From Anaerotignum sp. (lineage in GTDB: Bacteria; Bacillota; Clostridia; Lachnospirales; Anaerotignaceae): a stretch of 64,000 bases of DNA. Each line of letters opens with the position of its first letter. The stretch's first letter is position 1. Shown here one piece after another: positions 24,005 to 35,505 of this stretch. The notes under the pieces are model-generated. The model was not told the DNA's origin and searched no databases. It saw only the letters and a list, made by a program, of their open reading frames with translations. The stretch is taken from assembly GCF_030625865.1 (NCBI RefSeq), contig NZ_DAOUQB010000012.1, positions 1 through 64,000 of the forward strand. The letters run 5' to 3'. A program made the translations under genes and the position numbers.

Positions 24005-25381
24005 TCACTCCCCGTCTGCCAAATATTTTTCCAGATATTCATCACGAATACGCTTCAGCTCGCTCTTTGGCAACATACGAAGCAACTTCCATCCGGTTTC
24101 CAGCGTCTGTTCAATGGTTCTGTCGGTTCTAAAGCCCTGAGAAACATATTCCTTTTCAAACTCATCTGCAAATTTTGCATAAATTAAGTCAATATCTGAT
24201 AAAGCGGATTCACCCAAAATTGCCATCAACTCTTTTGCATCCTTACCACGAGAATAGGCCGCAAACAACTGGTTCATTGTATCAGCATGGTCTTCTCTGG
24301 TCTTGCCTTTACCAATACCTTTATCCTTCAAACGGGAAAGGGATGGCAAAACATTGATAGGAGGCTGAATTCCTTTTTTATACAAATCACGGCTCAAAAT
24401 AATCTGACCCTCAGTAATATACCCTGTTAAGTCAGGAATGGGATGAGTCTTATCATCTTCTGGCATGGTTAAAATAGGGATCATTGTAATGGAGCCCTCT
24501 CTGCCTTTCATACGTCCGGCACGTTCATACATAGTTGCAAGGTCAGTATACAGATAACCAGGATAACCACGACGACCGGGAACTTCCTTCTTTGCCGCAG
24601 ATACTTCACGAAGAGCCTCTGCGTAGTTTGTAATATCTGTTAAGATAACCAAAACGTGCATCCCTTGTTCAAATGCCAAATATTCTGCTGCGGTTAACGC
24701 CATACGAGGTGTACAAACACGTTCTACCGCAGGGTCATTTGCAAGGTTTACGAATACAACGGAACGGTCAATGGCTCCGGTTGCTTTAAAGTCATTGATA
24801 AAGAATTCCGCATCTTCAAAGGTAATACCAATCGCCGCAAAAACTACGGCAAACTTGGAATCTGTGCCACGAACTTTTGCCTGACGGGCAATCTGTACCG
24901 CCAAGTTTGCGTGAGGCAAACCAGCACCTGAGAAAATAGGCAATTTCTGACCACGTACCAGTGTGTTCAAGCCATCAATGGCAGAAACACCTGTCTGAAT
25001 AAATTCTGCAGGATATTCTCTAGCTGCAGGGTTAATAGGAGCACCGTTAATATCCAATCTTTTTTCAGGAATAATTTCAGGACCGCCGTCAATAGGCTTA
25101 CCCATACCACTGAATACACGGCCTAAAATGTCAGGGGACACACCAAAGTCCAAGCTTTTACCAAGGAAACGTACTTTGCTTTCCGCAAGGTTAATTCCTG
25201 TTGCGCTTTCAAACAACTGCACCAAGGCGGTATCGCCGTTTACTTCCAACACTTTACATCTTCTAACTTCGCCACTTGCCAGCTCAATTTCGCCAAGCTC
25301 ATCATATTTTACGCCTTCAACACCTGTCACAAGCATAAGGGGGCCGGCAACTTCTTGAATCGATCTATATTCTTTTATCAT
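24005..25381 (-). CDS. ntpB: V-type ATP synthase subunit B
   Basis: The non-catalytic nucleotide-site subunit of the V1 hexamer. At 458 residues it has the B-subunit pattern: [66 protein letters not shown] (degenerate P-loop), [45 protein letters not shown], then TITEGQI-like [14 protein letters not shown]. The ATG overlaps the ntpA stop as ATGA, which couples the A and B subunits and helps keep 1:1 stoichiometry. Confidence 0.97.
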   Translation of the reverse strand: MIKEYRSIQEVAGPLMLVTGVEGVKYDELGEIELASGEVRRCKVLEVNGDTALVQLFESATGINLAESKVRFLGKSLDFGVSPDILGRVFSGMGKPIDGGPEIIPEKRLDINGAPINPAAREYPAEFIQTGVSAIDGLNTLVRGQKLPIFSGAGLPHANLAVQIARQAKVRGTDSKFAVVFAAIGITFEDAEFFINDFKATGAIDRSVVFVNLANDPAVERVCTPRMALTAAEYLAFEQGMHVLVILTDITNYAEALREVSAAKKEVPGRRGYPGYLYTDLATMYERAGRMKGREGSITMIPILTMPEDDKTHPIPDLTGYITEGQIILSRDLYKKGIQPPINVLPSLSRLKDKGIGKGKTREDHADTMNQLFAAYSRGKDAKELMAILGESALSDIDLIYAKFADEFEKEYVSQGFRTDRTIEQTLETGWKLLRMLPKSELKRIRDEYLEKYLADGE

Positions 25382-27153
25382 AATTCATCTGCCCCCTTAC
25401 TGATTAACTCGTTGATTTCCAATTTAATATCCTTTTCGATTTCATCATAGCTCTTGTCAACATTAAGCTCTTCCACATACTTTGCACGACCAATACGTTC
25501 GATTACATCAATCTTTGTAATTTTCTGAATAGGTACACCTGCCTTAATTGCCGCTTGTGCTTCATGATAGAACGTCAAAATCAACTTTAACATTCTATAC
25601 TGCTTATGCAAAGAGGTATAGGTATCCACTTCATGGAAAGAGTTCTGATGCAAAAAGTCCTCACGAATAGAACGTGTTGTTTCAAGAATTAATCTATCAC
25701 CATGAGATAAGGAGTCAACACCAACCAACTGAACAATTTCCTGTAATTCTGCTTCCGTCTGTAAAAGTCGCATTGCTTCCGTACGGTGTTCAGAAAAATC
25801 AGGATGTACATTAATGTCAGACCATTCATCCACTCTATCTTGATACAAAGAGTAACTTGTCAACCAGTTGATTGCAGGGAAATGGCGCTTATATGCCAAA
25901 GAGGCATCAAGACCCCAGAATACTTTAACAATACGCAATGTAGCTTGAGATACAGGCTCAGAGGTATCACCACCGGGAGGAGATACTGCACCGATCGCTG
26001 TCAATGTACCAATTCTTTCTTCACTGCCTAAAGACACCACACGGCCTGCTCTTTCATAGAACTGGGCCAATCGAGAACCCAAGTAAGCAGGATAACCTTC
26101 CTCACCGGGCATTTCCTCCAAACGACCGCTCATTTCTCGAAGTGCTTCTGCCCAACGGGAAGTAGAATCAGCCATCAGGGCTACGCTGTAACCCATGTCA
26201 CGGAAAAATTCCGCAATGGTAATACCTGTATAAATAGATGCCTCACGTGCCGCAACGGGCATATCAGAGGTATTTGCGATCAAAACGGTTCTTTGCATCA
26301 AAGACTCGCCGGTACGAGGGTCTTTCAATTCAGGGAACTCATTCAAAACGTCAGTCATTTCATTACCACGTTCACCGCAGCCGATATAAACAACGATATC
26401 CGCATCCGCCCATTTTGCAAGCTGATGCTGTGTTACTGTTTTACCACTACCAAAAGGCCCGGGAATGGCAGCAACACCACCCTTTGTAATTGGGAAAAAT
26501 GTGTCAATAACACGCTGACCTGTTACCAAAAGGGCGTCCGGAGTCTTTTTGACTTTGTAAGGTCTCTCTCGACGTACAGGCCATTTTTGCATCATTGTTA
26601 CAGCAATGTCCTTGCCTTTTTCATCGGTTACAATACAAACCGTTTCCTCAATGGTAAATTCGCCAACATAAATCTCTTTTATCTTGCCCTTTACACCGTA
26701 AGGAATCATAATCTTACATACTACAACTGCTGTTTCTTGTACAGTACCGATTACGTCCCCAGCTTCCACGGCATCGCCGTTCTGCTTTGTGGGCTCAAAT
26801 TTCCATTTTTTTTCACGATCCAAAGATTTTACTTCAATACCCTTCTGGATATTCGTACCACTGGCTTCATATAACTTCTCCAGTGGACGCTGAATACCGT
26901 CATAAATAGTGGAAACCAATCCTGGACCCAATTCAACGCTCATTGGCATTCCTGTGGAAACAACTTCTTCGCCGGGACCAAGGCCTGAGGTTTCTTCATA
27001 TACCTGAATGGATGCTTTATCACCATGCATTTCGATAATTTCACCTATAAGGTGTTTATCGGATACACGCACCACGTCAAACATATTGGCGTCTCTCATA
27101 CCTTCCGCTACTACCAACGGCCCCGACACCTTTACTATCGTGCCTGTTTTCAT
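25378..27153 (-). CDS. ntpA: V-type ATP synthase subunit A (catalytic)
   Basis: The catalytic ATPase subunit, 591 residues. It has the family start [17 protein letters not shown], the Walker A loop [11 protein letters not shown], the A-subunit insertion between about 110 and 200 (the non-homologous region), the catalytic Glu region [16 protein letters not shown], and Walker [38 protein letters not shown] start at ATG 27153, behind AGGTG at about nine bases. A GTG four codons earlier lies too close to the same site. It follows the F subunit by 24 bases. Confidence 0.97.
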   Translation of the reverse strand: MKTGTIVKVSGPLVVAEGMRDANMFDVVRVSDKHLIGEIIEMHGDKASIQVYEETSGLGPGEEVVSTGMPMSVELGPGLVSTIYDGIQRPLEKLYEASGTNIQKGIEVKSLDREKKWKFEPTKQNGDAVEAGDVIGTVQETAVVVCKIMIPYGVKGKIKEIYVGEFTIEETVCIVTDEKGKDIAVTMMQKWPVRRERPYKVKKTPDALLVTGQRVIDTFFPITKGGVAAIPGPFGSGKTVTQHQLAKWADADIVVYIGCGERGNEMTDVLNEFPELKDPRTGESLMQRTVLIANTSDMPVAAREASIYTGITIAEFFRDMGYSVALMADSTSRWAEALREMSGRLEEMPGEEGYPAYLGSRLAQFYERAGRVVSLGSEERIGTLTAIGAVSPPGGDTSEPVSQATLRIVKVFWGLDASLAYKRHFPAINWLTSYSLYQDRVDEWSDINVHPDFSEHRTEAMRLLQTEAELQEIVQLVGVDSLSHGDRLILETTRSIREDFLHQNSFHEVDTYTSLHKQYRMLKLILTFYHEAQAAIKAGVPIQKITKIDVIERIGRAKYVEELNVDKSYDEIEKDIKLEINELISKGADEL

Positions 27154-27177
27154 ATGCTCATTCACCTACAATCGTAT

Positions 27178-27495
27178 TTATTCACTAAACAATATATCCG
27201 CACCAATCGCTCGTTTTGCCGATTCTCTTACTTCATTCATACCCAAGCCCATGCTTCCGCCAATACCGGGAATCACAATAATTGCAGGCAATTCAAAGTC
27301 CTTATATTTTGCAATACTTTCTTTCGCCATCAAACTAGCTTGTTCTGTGATATAAATGATCGCATAATCTTTTTCTGCCAAATTATGGATTGTCTTTTTC
27401 ACCTCGTCTGCATTATATGCAGGGAAAATATCCATCCCAAGGGCGAGGAAACCCATAATACTGTCTTTATCGCCAATAATTCCAACTTTAGACAT
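27178..27495 (-). CDS. V-type ATP synthase subunit F
   Basis: The small rotor subunit that sits with D in the central stalk (called NtpG in Enterococcus hirae). The 105-residue Rossmann-like protein starts MSKVGIIGDKDSIMGFLALGMDIFPAYNADE and contains DYAIIYITEQASL and LPAIIVIPGIGGSMGLGM, all typical. Its ATG lies 8 bases inside the end of the C-subunit gene, so the two are coupled. Confidence 0.95.
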   Translation of the reverse strand: MSKVGIIGDKDSIMGFLALGMDIFPAYNADEVKKTIHNLAEKDYAIIYITEQASLMAKESIAKYKDFELPAIIVIPGIGGSMGLGMNEVRESAKRAIGADILFSE

Positions 27496-28465
27496 ATGCT
27501 TCTCTCACCCTTTCTTTTATGATGGCTGCGTCTATGTTTTGCATTTTACAAGTCATGATGATGCGAATGCATTTCGCTTCGGTTTCTTTGGCTAAAATAA
27601 ACGCCATAACCGGTTCAGGAGTCAAAGTTTTATATTTCGCATCTTTGATATACTCCATAAGGTAATCATCACAAGCTTTTTCAAAAGCCGTAAAACCCTG
27701 ATCCATATACTCTTCGCAAAGGGAACCATACGGTGTTTCCTTTAGAACTGCCACTGGGGAATCACTTCGGAACGCTCTGGACAATAACTCAAGCCCAATA
27801 CTGCCCCCCGGTACAAAGCTTTCCTCTAAAACCTGATAGTCTCTATCCATGGTTTTCACTCGTAAAAGTGTTTTCAGATTTGTAATATCCGCCAGCATCT
27901 GCACATACTTAGAAACATAGGCATTTCCCAGTTTCTTTGCTGCCTTTTCCATGGTGGAAAAGCAGGCCTTATCAAGAATGGTATCAATATATCTTCCGTT
28001 ACGTGTTTTTGCGTACATGCTAACTGCTTCTTCCACAGCTTCCCCATCAATATTAGGTAGTTCCACATAGTTTCTTTCCCGCAAATTCTTACGCAGTGTT
28101 TCTATTGGAATTGTTCCGCCTTGGATTAAAAACTTTTTGCCGTTTACCTTGGATACTTCCTCCTTCAGTAAAACCTTTATGTTATGGTAATCGTTTTTAT
28201 AGAGGAAAATATCAACAAGTGTTTCCTGGGGAATTAATCCATCCACCGCCTGATATGTTTCCTCCAGATGATTGCCAATCATCCGCTCAAAATCATGAGC
28301 ATCTTTAACTTGGGTTTTTCCGTAGGCACTGTCAGACAAAATACGCAAAGCTTCATCGACCGTTTTTGCATCTGCCATCTGCATCAGCTTTTGCTTTGTC
28401 ATCAAGGAATTTTCCATAGAACGTACACTGGCCACAGCGAAAGGGTAAATCTTATTTTTTGACAT
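27488..28465 (-). CDS. ntpC: V-type ATP synthase subunit C
   Basis: The d/C-type subunit that joins the rotor stalk to the K ring. The 325-residue, mostly helical protein starts MSKNKIYPFAVASVRSMENSLMTKQKLMQMADA. It carries VSKYVQMLADITNLKTLLRVK and ends FILAKETEAKCIRIIMTCKMQNIDAAIIKERVREAYV, the standard C-terminal family block. I start at ATG 28465, ten bases after GAGGGG, and not at the TTG one codon earlier. A 14-base gap separates it from the E gene. Confidence 0.94.
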   Translation of the reverse strand: MSKNKIYPFAVASVRSMENSLMTKQKLMQMADAKTVDEALRILSDSAYGKTQVKDAHDFERMIGNHLEETYQAVDGLIPQETLVDIFLYKNDYHNIKVLLKEEVSKVNGKKFLIQGGTIPIETLRKNLRERNYVELPNIDGEAVEEAVSMYAKTRNGRYIDTILDKACFSTMEKAAKKLGNAYVSKYVQMLADITNLKTLLRVKTMDRDYQVLEESFVPGGSIGLELLSRAFRSDSPVAVLKETPYGSLCEEYMDQGFTAFEKACDDYLMEYIKDAKYKTLTPEPVMAFILAKETEAKCIRIIMTCKMQNIDAAIIKERVREAYV

Positions 28466-28479
28466 CAAGAATCCCCTCC

Positions 28480-29040
28480 CTAAAATAAAATTTTTGCAGC
28501 TATTTGTCTAATCTCTTCTTGCTCCACCGCGATAATGGATTCAAAAGAATAGTTATATTCAATATCTCCATTTTTCACAATAAACCCACCATCAATTTCT
28601 CTGCTTTGTTCTGAAAGAACAAACCCTTTTTCTTTAATAACATTTGCAAGGCGTTCCTTATCCTTTTCAGAAACAATAATTTCTGTGCCTTTTTCTTTAT
28701 CCAAGCCCACAAGCATTCCGCCTATTGTTTCTGCATACTGTACATCGGGTAAGGTTTCCAAGCGCTTCTTTGCCTCAGCAATAACATCCTCTAGAATGCC
28801 TTGCTTTTCTTGTAAAATTGCAATTTTTCCTTGAAGCTCTGCGCCAGAAATAGCTTTTGCTTTAACTTTTTCCGCTTCAGCCTCCGCATTTTTTTTCAAA
28901 GCTTCACTTTCCCGCTTTGCTTTTTCTTGGGCTGCCTTTAAAATTACATCCACTTCCAAATTGGCTTTTTCTTTGATCGCCTTTGCTTCCGCATCTGCCT
29001 TCTCTATGATTTTATCGATTATAATTTTACCGTCATTCAT
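28480..29040 (-). CDS. ntpE: V-type ATP synthase subunit E
   Basis: The peripheral stalk subunit that pairs with G/H. The 186-residue protein has an N-terminal coiled coil of about 90 residues rich in Ala, Lys and Glu (ADAEAKAIKEKANLEVDVILKAAQEKAKRE). A globular C-terminal domain follows with GGFIVKNGDIEYNYSFESIIAVEQEEIR, a well-conserved E-subunit ending. AAAGGAGG stands before the ATG. It is placed between K and C as in other bacterial V-ATPase operons. Confidence 0.93.
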   Translation of the reverse strand: MNDGKIIIDKIIEKADAEAKAIKEKANLEVDVILKAAQEKAKRESEALKKNAEAEAEKVKAKAISGAELQGKIAILQEKQGILEDVIAEAKKRLETLPDVQYAETIGGMLVGLDKEKGTEIIVSEKDKERLANVIKEKGFVLSEQSREIDGGFIVKNGDIEYNYSFESIIAVEQEEIRQIAAKILF

Positions 29041-29071
29041 AGGAGTGCGCCTCCTTTTCTTTCAAGCTTCA

Positions 29072-31530
<2,459 letters not shown>

Positions 31531-31544
<14 letters not shown>

Positions 31545-31857
31545 ACGCTCCCACAACCCTTCCGATTACTGCCTGAACAGCGTCTTCTTTCTTTTGTGCC
31601 GCTTGTTCCCTGATTTTTAAACAAGCATTTTCCGTATCCTTTTGGATGTTCTGGATTTCGACGCGGCTTTCTTCATCCGCTTGTTTGGCAACAAGCTGCA
31701 TCAATTCTTTTCCTTGTTGTTGCACCTGTTGCAAAAGCACTTCCCTTTGTTTCTGCGCATCTTTTTTCAAAGCCTCCGCGTCTTCTGTGGCCTGCTTTAT
31801 GATCTGACCAGCCCGCTCTTCAGCCTCTACGATGCTTTTCAGGATCTCATAAGCCAT
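31531..31857 (-). CDS. V-type ATP synthase subunit G/H (peripheral stalk coiled coil)
   Basis: The first gene of the ATPase operon. The 108-residue protein is an almost continuous charged helix (SIVEAEERAGQIIKQATEDAEALKKDAQKQ and so on), as in the G/H stalk subunit that pairs with E. I start at ATG 31857 (MAYEILKSIVEA), about seven bases after GAGGTG; two upstream ATGs are less well placed. Identification rests on coiled-coil content, length and position before subunit I. Confidence 0.85.
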
Positions 31858-32515
31858 TACCATCACCTCTCTTATTTACAACTTGACCAACAAATTGTAT
31901 AGTATGCACTTCCTTGGGGAAAAAGACCTTTTTGTTAAACTTATAACACTTCTTTTTCTAAAAAAAGAAAAGGGTCTCCTTGCAATTTTGGCTGATTTTT
32001 TCATAATCCATGAAAAAACGAGCTCCTTTTTTGTAGAAACATAACTAAAACCATAGGTTTTTTTATGACTTCCCCCAGTATGTATTAAATCTAAAACATA
32101 CCTCAGTCTAAATAATAAAAGATTTACCTTGTATTGTCAATAACCCATTATCTCTCAGTAATACAGTAATATTTTATCGTTTGTTAAAAAAATTGTTAAA
32201 TTAAAATCAGTGTGTTTTTTATGATATAACCTTTCCATTGATATTTACAGGCTTTGCGAATGGTCATTTGCATGCAATTTATTAGTACCCAAAACTTTTA
32301 ATTAGCAATTTAAACACGTCTATAATTTTTCAATTATCAATATCGCACAAATAAATTTAACTTTTTTTGTGCAATATTATGTATATCTTTTTCCATCTAT
32401 ACTCTTTTAACAGTTTTTCAATGAAATATATTTCATTCTTTTCGTGAAATTATCAAGTTTTGTCCCTCATGTGCAGAAAATTCACAAAAAATAGGCTTAG
32501 ATTTCCAATCCAAAC
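31858..32515. other. Long AT-rich region upstream of the V-ATPase operon
   Basis: About 650 bases without a plausible gene. It must hold the ATPase promoter. Short A/T hairpins occur, for example TTTTTTCAT / ATGAAAAAA near 32000-32020 and a CTTTTTCT / AGAAAAG pair near 31952-31972. I could not fit a convincing promoter or known RNA element. Its right end holds the NUDIX terminator. Confidence 0.5.
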
Positions 32516-32517
32516 CT
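32486..32517 (-). terminator. Terminator overlapping the NUDIX stop codon
   Basis: On the minus strand AGGTTTGGATT pairs with AATCTAAGCCT (with G-U pairs) and is followed by ATTTTTTG. The stem begins inside the stop codon of the NUDIX gene and would end the SASP/methyltransferase/hslO/NUDIX run. Confidence 0.7.
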
Positions 32518-32959
32518 AACCTTCTTTTTCTAATTTTTCCTTCTTCTCTCTTTCAAAAGCACGGAGTACGTCTCTTTTCATCCAACTTGGCAGTTCACTG
32601 CTGTTGATTTCTTCCTTTGTCATCCAAAAATATGCTTCATGTTCATTGCTCAAAACCACATCCCCAGCCCTCCAACTGCAAGCAAATGTAAAAATACACA
32701 AATGAATATGATTCTTGATTACATCAAAAAGTGAAACAGGTTCGCCCACAAATACGTCCAAATTGGTCTCTTCTTTTATCTCTCTCTGTAGACCATCTTG
32801 ACTGCGCTCATAAAAATGCAGACCACCGCCGGGTAAATCCCATTTCTGGTGGTTGTTCATATAACTGCATTCCATCTCGTCTCTTGATCTTTGTAACACC
32901 AAAACCCTTTCATCTTTCACAATAACTGCCTTTACTGCCACCGCAAAATCTCGTTTCAT
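32516..32959 (-). CDS. NUDIX hydrolase
   Basis: A 147-residue pyrophosphohydrolase. The NUDIX box is read as GGLHFYERSQDGLQREIKEETNL, matching G-x5-E-x7-REUxEExGU with the metal-binding REIKEE. Before it are VLVLQRSRDEMECSYMNNHQKWDLPGG, the usual substrate-pocket strand. Such enzymes clean up or signal through nucleoside diphosphate derivatives; the substrate here is unknown. I start at ATG 32959, seven bases after GGAGG; the GTG two codons earlier is too close. It lies about 50 bases after hslO and is probably in the same transcript. Confidence 0.92.
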   Translation of the reverse strand: MKRDFAVAVKAVIVKDERVLVLQRSRDEMECSYMNNHQKWDLPGGGLHFYERSQDGLQREIKEETNLDVFVGEPVSLFDVIKNHIHLCIFTFACSWRAGDVVLSNEHEAYFWMTKEEINSSELPSWMKRDVLRAFEREKKEKLEKEG

Positions 32960-33010
32960 GGGCACACCTCCTCCCTATGCATCAAAAGTTTAATCTCCTA
33001 ATTAAAATTC

Positions 33011-33889
33011 TCACTTTGCCTCTTCCAACAGCTTCCTTAATTCTTCCTCAGTAAAATCATACTCTTTCCCACAGAAATGGCAGTGTAAATTTGCCTTTTT
33101 GTCCTCTTGGACAACCTTTTCCAATTCTTCCTTACCAATGCTGATTAACGCTTTTTCCACCCGCTCTTTGGTGCAATTACAATAAAACTCCGTAGGCACC
33201 TTGTCTAAAATCTTCATATCCATTCCCTCAAGAATCATTTCTAAAATTCCCTCAGGTGTTTGCCCCATATCCAATAAATCCGTAAAATAGGGAATGGTGT
33301 TCAAGCGATTTTCCAGCTGAGAAATCACTTCTTCCGTTGCATCAGGTAGAAGTTGAATGATAAACCCTCCTGCACAGCGAATAGAGGTATCCGTATCCAC
33401 CAAAACACCTAAACCTACTGCCGATGGTGTTTGCTCAGACTGGGCATAGTAATATGTTAAATCCTCGGCAATTTCTCCGGAAACAAGTTGAATACGGCCT
33501 GCATAAGGCTCTTTTAAGCCAATATCCTTAATAACACTCATATATCCTTGTCCAATGGCACCGCTTACATCCAATTTTCCGGGATATTTTGAAGGAATAT
33601 CCACACCGGGGTTAAATACATAACCTTTTACTCTGGAATGGCTGTCAGAGGTTACCACTGCCCCTTTTAAAGGCCCCAGCCCTCTGATTTGAATGGTCAC
33701 CAAGTCCTTTTCCCCTTTTAACATACTTCCCATCATTGCTGCGGCAGTCAATAATCTTCCCAATGCTGCTGAAGCCACAGGGGACGTATGATGTACTTCT
33801 CTGGCATGCTGAACCATTTCCCCTGTCGTAGCAGCAAAAGCTCGTATGGTTCCTCCTGCCGCTGTCGCTCTTACAATATAATCACCCAT
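33011..33889 (-). CDS. hslO: Redox-regulated chaperone Hsp33
   Basis: Hsp33 is a holdase that is switched on when oxidants release zinc from its C-terminal cysteines. The 292-residue protein has the family start MGDYIVRATAAGGTIRAFAATT, the TSPVASAALGRLLTAAAMMGSMLKGEKD segment, and the four-Cys zinc switch CNC (near 239-241) with CHFC (near 272-275). In an anaerobe it would protect proteins during oxygen exposure. GAGGAAAAG precedes the ATG, which lies 1 base after the methyltransferase stop. Confidence 0.97.
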   Translation of the reverse strand: MGDYIVRATAAGGTIRAFAATTGEMVQHAREVHHTSPVASAALGRLLTAAAMMGSMLKGEKDLVTIQIRGLGPLKGAVVTSDSHSRVKGYVFNPGVDIPSKYPGKLDVSGAIGQGYMSVIKDIGLKEPYAGRIQLVSGEIAEDLTYYYAQSEQTPSAVGLGVLVDTDTSIRCAGGFIIQLLPDATEEVISQLENRLNTIPYFTDLLDMGQTPEGILEMILEGMDMKILDKVPTEFYCNCTKERVEKALISIGKEELEKVVQEDKKANLHCHFCGKEYDFTEEELRKLLEEAK

Positions 33890-33890
33890 T

Positions 33891-34649
33891 TTACTTTTCC
33901 TCCTTTAGCTGCGCCACAAAAAAATAGCGTTGGCTATCCTCTTTTGTTCGCTCAAAACTATACCCATCGTATACATTCAATAATTCAAAATCATTTTCTT
34001 TCAGGCATTTTTTTACTTCTTCCAAAGAATATGCCCTTTCATAATGATATTCCTCTACACGCTCATAGGTCTCTTTATTTTTTTGACGTATAAAAAAGCT
34101 AACATAGTATTCGTTGATTCGTTCTTCTTCATCAAAGGAATTTTCCCAAAAATATGCAGCATCTTCCGTCATTGCCGCATAAGTCTTTTCACCCAAAGCT
34201 TCCTTAAATTTGTATTCTGTATTCATATCAAAAAGGAACAGACCATTTGGATTTAAATGCCTTTTTACAGCAGAAAAAGCGGCGGAAAGTTCTCCTTCCT
34301 CCGTCAAATAATTTAAAGAGTCACATAAACTCAATATACAGTCCACCTGATATGGCAAAGACATTTCCACCATATCCTGACAAAAAAAGGGTATGGAAAG
34401 ACCCTCGGAAAAAGCCTTTCTTTGTGCCTCAGCCAGCATTTCCTCGGAAATGTCAACACCAAAAACAGAAAAGCCCGCCTTTGTTAAAGGAATGGTTACG
34501 TTTCCTGTACCACATCCCAGATCAATGACGCTTTCCGGTATTTTATCAAGCCTTTTCCATAGATCTTGTATATATTGCACCCACTCATTGTAGTCTATTT
34601 CATCCATAAATTTATCATATACCGAGGCAAAGCACTCATAAGCTTCCAT
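33891..34649 (-). CDS. Class I SAM-dependent methyltransferase
   Basis: The 252-residue protein has the start YECFASVYDKFMDEIDYNEWVQYI and the SAM motif VIDLGCGTGNVTIPLTKAGFSVFGVDISEEML. Motif II to III follows as CILSLCDSLNYL and LNPNGLFLFDMNTEYKF. It is close to the YqeM/YdaC-like small-molecule or protein methyltransferases that sit with housekeeping genes in Firmicutes. Substrate is not known. I start at ATG 34649 behind GGGAG; the TTG five codons earlier has no site. It is directly upstream of hslO. Confidence 0.9.
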   Translation of the reverse strand: MEAYECFASVYDKFMDEIDYNEWVQYIQDLWKRLDKIPESVIDLGCGTGNVTIPLTKAGFSVFGVDISEEMLAEAQRKAFSEGLSIPFFCQDMVEMSLPYQVDCILSLCDSLNYLTEEGELSAAFSAVKRHLNPNGLFLFDMNTEYKFKEALGEKTYAAMTEDAAYFWENSFDEEERINEYYVSFFIRQKNKETYERVEEYHYERAYSLEEVKKCLKENDFELLNVYDGYSFERTKEDSQRYFFVAQLKEEK

Positions 34650-34706
34650 TTTCGTTACTCCCAAACCGCAATTATCTCTAAATTTACCATTATTTTCTCA
34701 TTATTA

Positions 34707-34928
34707 TTATAACTTTTCCTCGGATGTATTGCAAGGGGTTTTGGTCTTTGCAGCCGTCTCCCTCTTTTTCTTTCCCATAATTCCACCAATACGCCCGCTT
34801 TCCTTTGCCGTGAGGCCTTTCCACCCCACCTGTTCCACTTTTTCCAACAAGCCCAGTTCCTCTGCAATTTCGTACTTCATAGCAATGTCTCGCTTTTGTG
34901 CTTCCGTTAGTTCTTTTTTTTGACTCAT
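34707..34928 (-). CDS. Small acid-soluble spore protein, alpha/beta type (divergent)
   Basis: A 73-residue DNA-coating spore protein. It has the core DIAMKYEIAEELGLLEKVEQVGWKGLTAKESGRIGGIMGKKKRE, in which the KYEIAEELG and GRIGG blocks match the SASP helix-turn-helix halves that bind spore DNA. In the forespore such proteins protect DNA from UV and heat. The segment between the halves is longer and more charged than in the 49126 paralogue. The GPR cleavage region (around EIAEE) is recognisable. I prefer ATG 34928, seven bases after GGGGG. The next gene downstream, the methyltransferase, starts 58 bases further on. Confidence 0.88.
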   Translation of the reverse strand: MSQKKELTEAQKRDIAMKYEIAEELGLLEKVEQVGWKGLTAKESGRIGGIMGKKKRETAAKTKTPCNTSEEKL

Positions 34929-35038
34929 CATAAATCCCCCTTTTATTTATTTCTTTTTTAAAGTATTGCCAACTAGTAAAATTTTTTTTCATATTTATGT
35001 CCCTGTGAAAAAAATTATTGTCTATGAACGAAAATCAT

Positions 35039-35067
35039 TTGACAGATTACCTTTCTAATGGTAGACT
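35039..35067 (+). promoter_or_regulatory. Sigma-A promoter of the lysine riboswitch transcript
   Basis: A perfect TTGACA (35039-35044), a 17-base spacer and TAGACT (35062-35067). The riboswitch begins about 20 bases later, as expected. Confidence 0.85.
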
Positions 35068-35087
35068 ATGGATTAAGTAAATAGTTC

Positions 35088-35262
35088 TTAAAGTAGAGGT
35101 GCGTTTTTCAAGAGTACACGGGCGAATATCATAAGGGATAATGGTCGTCCGCCGAAAGGGGCAAACGCCGAAGAGAGAAAAAACCTTATTTTTTTGTCTC
35201 TGGTTGTCCGGTTAATAGCCGTCCAACTGTCATTGGTATTCCCAATGGAGCGCTACAAAACT
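35088..35262 (+). ncRNA. Lysine riboswitch (L box)
   Basis: The sequence carries the conserved L-box elements in order: AGAGGTGCG, TCAAGAGTA, GCCGAAAGG, GCCGAAG, a CTGG segment, ACTGTCA and the closing GGAGCGCTAC. GTAG at the start pairs with CTAC at the end to close P1. These match the Bacillus subtilis lysC leader from memory. It lies ahead of asd-dapA-dapB, genes of the lysine pathway. Lysine binding should stabilise P1 and let the downstream terminator form. Confidence 0.93.
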
Positions 35263-35304
35263 AAGTTTTTGCAAAACTATTTTTTGGTATATGCAAAATT
35301 TGGA

Positions 35305-35328
35305 AGTCGGCGCTGGTCGGCTTTTTTT
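35305..35328 (+). terminator. Riboswitch-controlled terminator
   Basis: AGTCGGC pairs with GTCGGCT (two G-U pairs) across a GCTG loop and is followed by seven T residues. AGCGC in the 3' strand of riboswitch P1 can pair with GCGCT inside this hairpin, which suggests the anti-terminator choice. Confidence 0.8.
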
Positions 35329-35505
35329 GTTTATGGTGAAACCACAACTTTGGAACACATATGCTCCGTAACAGCGAAGATATCATTATAAAGTTACTAT
35401 GTCCATCTAAATTTAAACGGTGGCAGAAACCTCTTTTAATTTTTAAATTCTTCGCACAAACCTACATTTTTATATTATTATATTAAGAAAGAAGGAAGTA
35501 AGAAA

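Larger units (their letters stand above)
34929..35505. other. Regulatory leader of the asd-dapA-dapB operon
   Basis: This gap between the divergent SASP and asd genes holds the promoter at 35039, the lysine riboswitch at 35088, the terminator at 35305, and then about 175 bases of leader before asd with AAAGAAGGAAG as ribosome binding site. Confidence 0.8.

Noticed and set aside
27025-27522. 165-codon plus-strand ORF across the ntpA/F/C junctions
   Set aside because: It spans three real genes on the other strand and has no ribosome binding site.
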